DNA from: a virus
IMG/VR virus record: IMGVR_UViG_3300045136_000348
Coordinates: 1 to 21,522 of that record
Direction: 5' to 3' (one strand)
DNA: 21,522 bases
Position 1 is the first letter of the stretch. Each line of letters starts with the position of its first letter. A model generated the notes under the pieces. That model ran no database searches. It was not told where the DNA came from and saw only the letters and a program-made list of their open reading frames with translations. This document shows positions 13,351 to 19,490 of the stretch, piece by piece. The position numbers were made by a program, and so were the translations under genes.

Positions 13351-13451
13351 CGTCCTCTCCGCCTGCGCGCGTTGTCCAGGCCATGCCTAGCCGACGGCTT
13401 TTTCATGGCCTTCTTGATCGCGTCCTTTGAGACTGCCTTGGCTTTCTTCAT
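13347..13451 (-). CDS. Micro-gene, 34 aa, very basic
   Basis: Small gene directly after the capsid gene, with GGAG five bases before the ATG and a TGA that overlaps the next ATG. The peptide has 14 Lys/Arg against two Asp in 34 residues (MKKAKAVSKDAIKKAMKK, then a tail with RRRRGR). It looks like a nucleic-acid-binding or capsid-lining peptide. The intact ribosome site and coupling make chance less likely. Twelve bases separate it from the capsid gene stop. Confidence 0.6.
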   Translation of the reverse strand: MKKAKAVSKDAIKKAMKKPSARHGLDNARRRRGR

Positions 13452-13463
13452 GCCTTCTCCTTA

Positions 13464-14414
13464 TTACGGACCGTTGCTACCCCACACGCCAATCGGGCTA
13501 GTCGCTCCAGCAGAGAACCGCTGGAACGTTATGATCTTGGTGGATCGGGTGTCGAAGTCGTCGTCGTAATCGGTGTCGATTGGATGACGGTCGAAGAACT
13601 TTAACTGGTGAGAGTCCTTCTCGGCCACTGCGAACCATGCGCTCTGCGAAGTGAAATAGTTCATCACGCGGAACTTCAAGTCTTCGCCGAGCAGCGCGTT
13701 AAGCTCGTTGTCGTTCGTGTACGGCTTGCCCGGCGAGCCGAGAATCTCTCGAGCGATGAACTTCAGCTCAGGAGGAATCAGGATATAGCGCGGCTTCACG
13801 CGCACCGGAATGCCCTGCGAGTCGACCAAACGCTCGAACTGGTTCACCATGAGCTGCACGCCGGTGAACGAGAGATCGACATCTGGCGATGGCCGATTGG
13901 GATAGGTTCCCGCGGCGTAGATGACGTTGGCCAGACCGGGACCAAGATTAGTGGCCGCTACGCCGCCAAGCAGAGGATGCTGCGTGTTGAACAGCGAAAC
14001 CTGGTCGATCGACAGAACCGTGGAGAAGCCCAGGTTGAACACGTTGGCAGCCACCTGCTCGCGCGCGAACATTGCCGACCGCGTATGGGCCTTGGGCACT
14101 TGCCTGAGGATGCCATACTGGTCGTCCTCGATCAGTTCCCAGGTCGCGCGAGAGCCAAGCGCGTAGGTCAGGTGGAGATAACGCTTGGTGCCGCCCTGGA
14201 CCATGTCATCGTAGATTGCCGCCGATCCCTCGGGCTTCTCAGGCATCGCCCCAACGCCAGCCATCTCGACTTCGTCCTCATACGCCTGCGATGAGGTCTC
14301 GATGTTGAAGACGTGGGTATATTGCTCCTCGCGCATCTGAAGATCGAGGAAGTGCAGGAACCAGTGATGAACACCAGGTGCCAGTGTTTGTGCAAATTGA
14401 CCACGAACCATCAT
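13464..14414 (-). CDS. Major capsid protein (HK97-fold type)
   Basis: A 316-aa protein forming the head shell. Recognised from its place after the scaffold-like gene and from its sequence. The N-terminus (QFAQTLAPGVHHWFLHFL) and LTYALGSRATWELIEDDQYG segment resemble Mu gpT-like and related capsid proteins. It also has an N-x-QHPLLGG element and a C-terminal segment with SAWFAVAEKDSHQLKFFDRHP, a pattern common in phage coats. AGGAG lies ten bases before the first of two adjacent ATGs (14414 and 14411). Length fits a small HK97-fold coat without a built-in delta domain, consistent with a separate scaffold gene. Confidence 0.8.
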   Translation of the reverse strand: MMVRGQFAQTLAPGVHHWFLHFLDLQMREEQYTHVFNIETSSQAYEDEVEMAGVGAMPEKPEGSAAIYDDMVQGGTKRYLHLTYALGSRATWELIEDDQYGILRQVPKAHTRSAMFAREQVAANVFNLGFSTVLSIDQVSLFNTQHPLLGGVAATNLGPGLANVIYAAGTYPNRPSPDVDLSFTGVQLMVNQFERLVDSQGIPVRVKPRYILIPPELKFIAREILGSPGKPYTNDNELNALLGEDLKFRVMNYFTSQSAWFAVAEKDSHQLKFFDRHPIDTDYDDDFDTRSTKIITFQRFSAGATSPIGVWGSNGP

Positions 14415-14437
14415 GGCGCCATATCTCCTACGTTCTG

Positions 14438-15067
14438 CTATCCGAGCAGGTTCACTGCCCCGGAAAGGAACTGAAACAGCACGCGAGTTCCCGCAGCAGG
14501 AACGTCACGCAAATCTAAAGCGATCACGGTGAGAACCGTGTTGGTGCCGGCAGTCGTCTTGTTACGATCGACGTACCAGTAGTTGCCGCCCGTGTCGAGC
14601 GTCAGGCCGTATTGCTTGCCTACGTCCGTGTTGGCGGGCACCACAGGATTGCCGTTGTTGCCCAGCACCGCCGAGAAAATCGTATCGGGCGTCGGAAGAA
14701 TGAATCCCACCCGGCCATCGTTCAACGGGGCGCCGTGAGCAATGTTCTTGGCGCTGGACTGATTTGGAACCGAGCCAAACGTGCCCTGAACCGCGCCGAT
14801 GCCAAGGAACGGAGAAAAGGGAGTCGGGGCGCCAGAGCCGGTCGCGCTTAGGTTCGAGGCGGCCTCATAGCTGATGCCGCAGATTCCGCCCTGCCCTGGC
14901 CCTTGCGTGTTGGCCACCCACGCCTGGACACCGCCATCGCCTGCCGCGATCGAGACAGGAGTGCCCGCCTTGAATGTTTGCCCCGCCTCTTCAATCAGCC
15001 GGAATGCCCGAAACTGGTTGCCCGAGATCGACTCCACGGGAAGGATAGGAATTGCCGTGATCGCCAT
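14438..15067 (-). CDS. Capsid decoration-like structural protein, 209 aa
   Basis: A beta-rich protein just upstream of the capsid gene. The segment FKAGTPVSIAAGDGGVQAW followed by GICGISYEAASN is typical of head stabilisation or decoration proteins encoded next to major capsid genes (an F-x-x-G-x-P-V...G-I-A/S pattern). The C-terminal part (YGLTLDTGGNYWYVDRNK) is also strand-like. AGGAG lies nine to ten bases before the ATG. It is co-transcribed with the capsid gene, 23 bases apart. It probably sits on the outside of the shell, but it could be an internal head protein. Confidence 0.6.
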   Translation of the reverse strand: MAITAIPILPVESISGNQFRAFRLIEEAGQTFKAGTPVSIAAGDGGVQAWVANTQGPGQGGICGISYEAASNLSATGSGAPTPFSPFLGIGAVQGTFGSVPNQSSAKNIAHGAPLNDGRVGFILPTPDTIFSAVLGNNGNPVVPANTDVGKQYGLTLDTGGNYWYVDRNKTTAGTNTVLTVIALDLRDVPAAGTRVLFQFLSGAVNLLG

Positions 15068-15070
15068 GAC

Positions 15071-15727
15071 TTATTTCTCCTTCTTAGCACGCAATTCATC
15101 AATCACAGCGCGGGTTTCATTTACCCTGCCACTGCTGATTGAGTCATTCACGAGAGCGTCTGCGTTTTCGGGAATGAACGGCTTGGCAAGACCGGTGCGT
15201 GCGCCCGGCTCAGCAGAAATCGTCTTGCGGCTGGGAACCGCGTCGCTCATCACGTCGCTTGAGCCGCCCTCGGTGTAGAAGCCTCGCGCGTTGCCATAGA
15301 CCATGGCTTTGGTCATGTTGGCCTTGATCGCGGCGTCGTATCGGTCGGCCTGAATCTTCATCAGAATGAGGTCGCCTGCTCGAATCTCGCCGTCCTTCGC
15401 TTGTACATCGCCGCCCTGCACCTCAACGTCGTCGTTGGTCGCGTTGGTGAAGCCCTGCGCCCTGCGTTGAGTGTAGATACGTCCGCCTTGGCCGTCGCGG
15501 TTGACCCAGCGATAGCGGTATTCGTGATTTTTTACGCGGATAGAACAAACTTCGGGAACCATCAATGGCTTGGCCACGATGGCCTTGTTGAAGAGGATGG
15601 CCGCTTCAGGGGAAATGAACTTCTCGACGGAAGTGCCCGCGGAGACGTTAGCGTTAACGTCCGTCGTGCCCAGGTCAGAAACTACATTGGCGGCGCGCTT
15701 GATGCCATCTTGCGTTGTGAGAGCCAA
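15071..15727 (-). CDS. Structural-region protein of unknown function, TTG start
   Basis: A 218-aa protein with a beta-like core (YRYRWVNR, GGRIYTQRRAQGFTNATNDD) and a basic, helical C-terminus (VIDELRAKKEK). I recall similar YRWVNR...GFxNAT proteins in capsid regions of uncultured phages, but I know no function. The only reasonable start is TTG 15727, one codon after the in-frame TAA of the DUF2292-like gene. There is no Shine-Dalgarno sequence, so translation probably reinitiates after that stop. It could be a second scaffold-like or minor head protein. Confidence 0.55.
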   Translation of the reverse strand: MALTTQDGIKRAANVVSDLGTTDVNANVSAGTSVEKFISPEAAILFNKAIVAKPLMVPEVCSIRVKNHEYRYRWVNRDGQGGRIYTQRRAQGFTNATNDDVEVQGGDVQAKDGEIRAGDLILMKIQADRYDAAIKANMTKAMVYGNARGFYTEGGSSDVMSDAVPSRKTISAEPGARTGLAKPFIPENADALVNDSISSGRVNETRAVIDELRAKKEK

Positions 15728-15730
15728 GGA

Positions 15731-15916
15731 TTATTCATTTTCGCCATCTTGACTCCGACTGGTTCGGTCATCAGCTGGTTTGATCGTTTCAGACTTCTTA
15801 ATCAGGACTACTCGTCCCGACTCATACCTAATCTCTATCGTACCATAAAGTCGGTCACGAACTGCTTCAACCAGAAGCAGCTCCACATCCGGGCAAATCA
15901 GGCTAGCGGCCTTCAT
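15731..15916 (-). CDS. YezD/DUF2292-like small protein, 61 aa
   Basis: The middle LLVEAVRDRLYGTIEIRYESG followed by RVVLIKKSETIKP closely follows the small YezD/DUF2292 pattern (helix, then G-x-V/I-E-I-x-x-x-x-G-R-V-V-x-I-x-x-x-E). The family is short and of unknown biochemical role; some members occur in operons of sulfur metabolism. The extra C-terminus is Asp/Arg/Ser-rich. The ATG overlaps the upstream stop (TGATG), and GAGG lies eight bases before it. Presence between scaffold and capsid genes suggests a phage-specific use. Confidence 0.6.
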   Translation of the reverse strand: MKAASLICPDVELLLVEAVRDRLYGTIEIRYESGRVVLIKKSETIKPADDRTSRSQDGENE

Positions 15917-16152
15917 CAGTGCAGCCTCACCTGGGGAACCACGATGTTGTTACCTGCGGCCATGCCTTGCCTAGCCCGTTGCTCGCCAAGGACTTGCTTA
16001 GCCATCTCCAGCAGGCCCAGCTTGATCACGTCGTCGACCTGGGGCCAGCCAATCTCGATTCTGCCCTGCGTTGGCATCCAGTCAATAACAATCCTGACCA
16101 GAGGCGTGCCCGCTTCGGGCACTTGTTGTGCATGTCCATTTCCTTCGCTCAT
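15916..16152 (-). CDS. 78-aa protein of unknown function
   Basis: Begins MSEGNGHAQQV with a flexible N-terminus, then a strand (LVRIVIDWMP, GRIEIGWP) and a helix (DDVIKLGLLEMAKQVLGEQRAR). AGGAGGAG is about five bases before the ATG, and the stop overlaps the next start (TGATG). It lies between the scaffold-like and DUF2292-like genes and is probably an assembly accessory. No family is recognised. The strand-helix order with an IDW element is reminiscent of small phage head-region proteins, but this is weak. Confidence 0.55.
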   Translation of the reverse strand: MSEGNGHAQQVPEAGTPLVRIVIDWMPTQGRIEIGWPQVDDVIKLGLLEMAKQVLGEQRARQGMAAGNNIVVPQVRLH

Positions 16153-16160
16153 CGCTCCTC

Positions 16161-16847
16161 CTACGAGACGAACTTCAGCTTAGCCATTGCCTTCTTTGCA
16201 TCCTCTACCGAGACCTTCATATGTGACAGCAATCTGCGCTGGCCCTCGGTCAGACCGTCATTGATTGGCGTGGCGGTGCTTCCGTCTCCACCCGAGGACG
16301 ATTCCAGAAAGAAGCTTCTGGACTTGCCATCAAACCGCATCCCCGCCTTGCGCGCTTCCCGTCCGAATATCATATCAACGGTATTGCGGATGTATTGCGG
16401 ATCGCCGCGAAATGGCTTGCCCTCCGCCGTGGCTAGGGGCGTAGCGTCCAGTACTTTGTTGATCTCTGGCTCGTACTGATCCCACAGCTCGCCATACCCT
16501 GCCTTGAGGTACTCATTCTTGACATCGCTCCGGGCAAGCCGCGCGGCTACGTCGTATTGCGCCAAAAGAATTGGGCCCAGGCGCTGGTTGAAGGCGGCGT
16601 TCTCGTCGTCTAGCACGCTGACCACGGTAGGGCGCTCCGCTTGCTGCTCCTCGACAACAGGGCGACGCACAACGTTCTGCTCCAGAGCGGCAAAACGGTC
16701 GCCCAACTCGGTAAGTTTTTGGGTGAGCGGAGTCAGAGCTTCTGCGATTAACTCCGATGGGGTCTTCTCGGGAGGCTTGCTTTCAACTTCGGGCTTCCCG
16801 TCTCCCACCTGTACGTCTTCCGGCTTCTTATCAAACGGCCATGCCAT
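16161..16847 (-). CDS. Capsid scaffolding-like protein
   Basis: A 228-aa, highly charged protein between portal and capsid genes, where scaffolds usually lie. The N-terminus is Pro/Glu/Lys-rich and disordered. Residues 33-60 form a probable coiled coil (LTPLTQKLTELGDRFAALEQ). The C-terminus (GLTEGQRRLLSHMKVSVEDAKKAMAKLKF) is a basic helix-turn-helix-like end of the kind scaffolds use to bind coat protein. The ATG comes two bases after the stop of the 111-aa gene, with AGGAG about 11 bases upstream. No protease motif was seen. Assignment is by position and composition. Confidence 0.65.
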   Translation of the reverse strand: MAWPFDKKPEDVQVGDGKPEVESKPPEKTPSELIAEALTPLTQKLTELGDRFAALEQNVVRRPVVEEQQAERPTVVSVLDDENAAFNQRLGPILLAQYDVAARLARSDVKNEYLKAGYGELWDQYEPEINKVLDATPLATAEGKPFRGDPQYIRNTVDMIFGREARKAGMRFDGKSRSFFLESSSGGDGSTATPINDGLTEGQRRLLSHMKVSVEDAKKAMAKLKFVS

Positions 16848-16849
16848 AG

Positions 16850-17185
16850 CTACTTAGACTCCTTTTTTCTAAAGTAATCCCGCTGCCACTTTTCGTGCAA
16901 CTCTGGTAGACTTTGCAAATCCTCAATGATATTGTACTCCCCCGCGGCCTCGTCACGGGCGGATGCCGGCAACCGGGTATCGCGGAGCTTAGCGAGGGCT
17001 GCCTCCTGCAAAAGGCGCAAGGCCCGAGAGATAGCCTTCCACGTTTCCGAACGGAACGCGGTCTCCACCTCCGCCGGCGGCAGGCGCATTACCTCCCCCC
17101 AAGGATGGTTGTTGAGAAGCGCCTCCTGCTGCTCCTCCCTCCTTTGGGACGGGCGCTTCGGGGACGTAGAGATCGGGTTGGTCAT
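16850..17185 (-). CDS. 111-aa helical protein overlapping the portal gene
   Basis: A mostly helical protein (FRSETWKAISRALRLLQEAALAKLRD, then IIEDLQSLPELHEKW). I recall similar short proteins with a ...LEELLSLPE... end beside phage terminase or portal genes. The ATG at 17185 has AAGGA eight bases upstream. Its first 197 bases are shared, in another frame, with the end of the portal gene, whose tail there is low complexity (Gly/Ala/Pro). The sequence therefore looks shaped mainly by this gene. A TTG two codons earlier is less likely. Its function is unknown; an assembly or terminase-related accessory is possible. Confidence 0.65.
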   Translation of the reverse strand: MTNPISTSPKRPSQRREEQQEALLNNHPWGEVMRLPPAEVETAFRSETWKAISRALRLLQEAALAKLRDTRLPASARDEAAGEYNIIEDLQSLPELHEKWQRDYFRKKESK

Positions 17186-18938
17186 AGCCAAAGTCCTTCA
17201 AAACCTTTCTGTGAAGCTGTTCGCTCGCTACCACCCGCTTGATGAGGTATTGCTTGACCTCGGGCGGCACGATGGGGTTGCCGATCGCCTGCATTACCTG
17301 GGATATTGCCGTGTAGAAGCGTTCCATCAATCCAGCGATGAGCAAACCGGTCTGCTTGTCAACTTCCCGGTTTAGGCTGCCAGTGGCTGCTCGAATTGGA
17401 ATGCGCAGCCGATTGCGCTCAAACTCCTGGAAAGCCTCCTGCAACAGCGGGGCGTCCAGGCCAAACATCTGCTCCTTGCCCCCTGTTCCGATACGCCCAT
17501 AGATAGCGGTCAGCGCCGAGCCAAGCATGATGTGGGCATGGCGAAACTCTGCCGTGGCGAATCCCACCACCGAGTTATTCTCCTGCATCACCGCCAGCGT
17601 TCCTTGGCTCGAATACACGTTGGGGCGCTTCATTACACCGCCTGTGCCCGCGCCAGAGATTGCCGGAGTTATTCCGGCGCGTCGGGCCACCAGGCCAAGC
17701 GTCATCTCCTCGTTCTTGAAAGTCGAAGGATAGACGTCGCCGACCTGGAGCGGCTCAATCTCGTCCTTGTCGCCAACCAGGACGGCGGTGGGGAACAGTT
17801 CCATGTTGGCGTCGAGAGCCCGCGCCCTTGGCGACACGCGGAGGGCACGAACGTTGGCCACGGTCGCGTTGTCTAGGCGCTGATTGTGCGTTGTCGAGAG
17901 TTCTTCCTGATAGTTTTCGAGCAGCTCCGAATAGCCGTGCCCGTACATTCCGTCTGTGCGATAGCCGAGCTTTGCGCGCTTGATTGGAAGCTCGTTCTTT
18001 GGCAGGAAATTGAATATCTTGCGCAGAACCGTTCGAGTTCTCTCGTGATAGCTGTAAACAAGGCGGTACTTGTGGCCGCCGTTCCACCACGGGAAATAAC
18101 ACTCGTAGATGTCCCATTCGGCGGTAACGTCGGGATAGCCGCCAGTGGCGATGCCCTGGTCCGTCAGCTCCTCGCGCTGTCCCTCGGAAGGATTGGGTCT
18201 GTCGGGCGAGCTCAAAATCTTCTCCACTGCTTGCCGATCGTATATGTCGCGGTGCGCCCGGTCCTCAAGAGCGACGCGCTTCAGGGGGTGGCGGACGGCC
18301 ACAAAGTCTGAGTCTTCGAGCGTCTGCGCTGTGGGATCGGCCAGGACGTCCTCGTGGCGAAGCTTGCACACCCTAGGGCCAAAGCGGACAGTTTCGTCCC
18401 TGCCCCTGATTCTCTTGCCGCTTTCGTCGTATCCCACCACTACCGCTTCCTCGACGTGTTCAAGAGCGATCTTGACGAAGGCTGTGCCTAGCTTGGCGGC
18501 GTCAGTGAACCACAAGGCTTCGACGAATTGGAGGTTCAGCTCGTCAGGTTCTATGCCGACGATGTCCATGAAGTTCTCGATGACTTGGCGGCGCTGTTCC
18601 AGCTTCTTCCTGGTTTCGGTGTCCTCGGATTTCACGAAGTTTTGGAAGGGCCATAGCGGATGCGTCGCATAGATCAGGCCCATGACGCGGGCGACCATCG
18701 TGTCGACGGTCTCGCCTACCACCTGGACGACTGTGTTCGCGGCGTTGGGAAAAGGGAAGTTTCGGGTCATCTCCGCGGGAGTGCCCAGGTAGATGCGACG
18801 CCACTTGGGCAGTCGGTCGGTATGCAGCTCGCGGTGGGCCTGCTTAAGCCAGCGAAGGTGATCCTCGATGTGGTGCTCGATCGCGGTCTCGACTTCGGCG
18901 CTAAACTTTACATTGACCGTCTGGAGCTTGTTCGGCAT
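16989..18938 (-). CDS. Portal protein
   Basis: A 649-aa protein forming the dodecameric DNA gate at one head vertex. Recognised by size, its place after terminase and its sequence: an N-terminal helical region with FPFPNAANTVVQVVGETVDTMVARV, a wing-like beta region (EWDIYECYFPWW, YRLVYSYHERTRTVL), YGHGYSELLENYQEELSTTHNQRLDN (a stem-helix type element) and a C-terminal helical region ending DFGYDQPDLYVPE. This resembles the long portal proteins of P22-like and related podoviruses. The last 50 residues are a Gly/Ala/Pro-rich tail overlapping the 111-aa gene. AAGGTG lies about five bases before the ATG, and the first 38 bases overlap the preceding gene. Confidence 0.85.
   Translation of the reverse strand: MPNKLQTVNVKFSAEVETAIEHHIEDHLRWLKQAHRELHTDRLPKWRRIYLGTPAEMTRNFPFPNAANTVVQVVGETVDTMVARVMGLIYATHPLWPFQNFVKSEDTETRKKLEQRRQVIENFMDIVGIEPDELNLQFVEALWFTDAAKLGTAFVKIALEHVEEAVVVGYDESGKRIRGRDETVRFGPRVCKLRHEDVLADPTAQTLEDSDFVAVRHPLKRVALEDRAHRDIYDRQAVEKILSSPDRPNPSEGQREELTDQGIATGGYPDVTAEWDIYECYFPWWNGGHKYRLVYSYHERTRTVLRKIFNFLPKNELPIKRAKLGYRTDGMYGHGYSELLENYQEELSTTHNQRLDNATVANVRALRVSPRARALDANMELFPTAVLVGDKDEIEPLQVGDVYPSTFKNEEMTLGLVARRAGITPAISGAGTGGVMKRPNVYSSQGTLAVMQENNSVVGFATAEFRHAHIMLGSALTAIYGRIGTGGKEQMFGLDAPLLQEAFQEFERNRLRIPIRAATGSLNREVDKQTGLLIAGLMERFYTAISQVMQAIGNPIVPPEVKQYLIKRVVASEQLHRKVLKDFGYDQPDLYVPEAPVPKEGGAAGGASQQPSLGGGNAPAAGGGGDRVPFGNVEGYLSGLAPFAGGSPR
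17194..17198 (-). promoter_or_regulatory. Ribosome binding site for the overlapping 111-aa gene
   Basis: AAGGA lies eight bases before the ATG at 17185, inside the portal gene (codons of its KDFGYD region). It supports internal translation of the out-of-frame 111-aa protein and decides its start over the TTG at 17191. Confidence 0.6.
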
Positions 18939-19107
18939 CCGGCACCTTATGGACAGCGCGGTGGAATCTTACTGCCGCCTCTGCATTCTCAATAGTATCG
19001 CACAGGCACTGCCACTGACACGAGCATACCACCTCGAACTGGTAGGGAGACCGGCCAGCATGGGCGTTAGGGCGAATGGTGAGATTGTGGGGGATAGGCA
19101 TTGGCAT
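18901..19107 (-). CDS. 68-aa Cys-rich small protein
   Basis: Contains a cluster CSCQWQCLC (four Cys) followed by a helix with two His (AVRFHRAVH), which could hold a metal ion. The ATG at 19107 overlaps the TAA of the 49-aa gene (TAATG), and GAGGTG lies eight bases upstream. The 3' end runs 38 bases into the portal gene in another frame. The upstream open frame to 19341 is not used, because the overlap and ribosome site fit this start. No family is recognised. Confidence 0.6.
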   Translation of the reverse strand: MPMPIPHNLTIRPNAHAGRSPYQFEVVCSCQWQCLCDTIENAEAAVRFHRAVHKVPDAEQAPDGQCKV

Positions 19108-19256
19108 TAGCCGATCACCTCTACTACGTCCCAATCCGTTATCTCCTTTTCCATGTAGTGGCAACAAGTTCCTTCGGGATGTCTCACTAAGCAGGAAATT
19201 CCCAAATAACTGCGCTCCCACCACCGCTTGCATATATTGCAGAAGTAGATTTTCAT
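19107..19256 (-). CDS. Micro-gene, 49 aa, Cys-rich (zinc-ribbon-like)
   Basis: The peptide starts MKIYFCNICKRWWERSY and has CxxC at 6-9, Cys22, His26, then CCH at 31-33, and an acidic end (EKEITDWDVVEVIG). This looks like a small metal-binding protein, though the exact ligands are unclear. GGGAG lies six bases before the ATG, and its TAA overlaps the next start. Both support a real gene. It is the second of three small genes between terminase and portal. Confidence 0.65.
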   Translation of the reverse strand: MKIYFCNICKRWWERSYLGISCLVRHPEGTCCHYMEKEITDWDVVEVIG

Positions 19257-19268
19257 TTTTGTCTCCCG

Positions 19269-19472
19269 TCAGCAGCAGCACCCGCTCCATTCTTGTTTTT
19301 GTTCTGGCGGCTGTTCGTAGCTGCGCCCATGCACGGGGCATCTGCGCCTGGGCAGGGGCGGCATCATGCCATGGCTGGAGCGGTCCTGCACGACGATGGT
19401 AATGGTATCGCCGGGAACAGCCAGTCTCCAGGCGCGTTCCATGCCCTCGTAGTCGTAGACGTTGAAATTCAT
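19269..19472 (-). CDS. 67-aa protein of unknown function
   Basis: AGGAG lies nine bases before the ATG. The N-terminal half looks like a compact fold of strand-helix-strand type (MNFNVYDYEGMERAWRLAV, DTITIVVQD). The C-terminal half is Pro/Arg-rich, with CPVHG and a terminal CCC that might bind metal. It follows the terminase gene after 18 bases and precedes the 49-aa gene by 12 bases. No family is recognised. Confidence 0.55.
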   Translation of the reverse strand: MNFNVYDYEGMERAWRLAVPGDTITIVVQDRSSHGMMPPLPRRRCPVHGRSYEQPPEQKQEWSGCCC

Positions 19473-19490
19473 CCTACAATCTCCTCGTTT

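Noticed and set aside
13608-14294. 228-residue open frame opposite the major capsid gene.
   Set aside because: Antisense shadow of a conserved gene; Arg/His/Leu-rich with no motif or start signal.
15401-16183. 260-residue open frame on the plus strand across four head-region genes.
   Set aside because: The opposite strand has several genes joined by precise overlaps and ribosome sites; this frame has none.
19108-19341. Extended start of the 68-aa Cys-rich gene up to 19341.
   Set aside because: The extension runs across the 49-aa and 67-aa genes in another frame; the TAATG overlap and GAGGTG fit the start at 19107.
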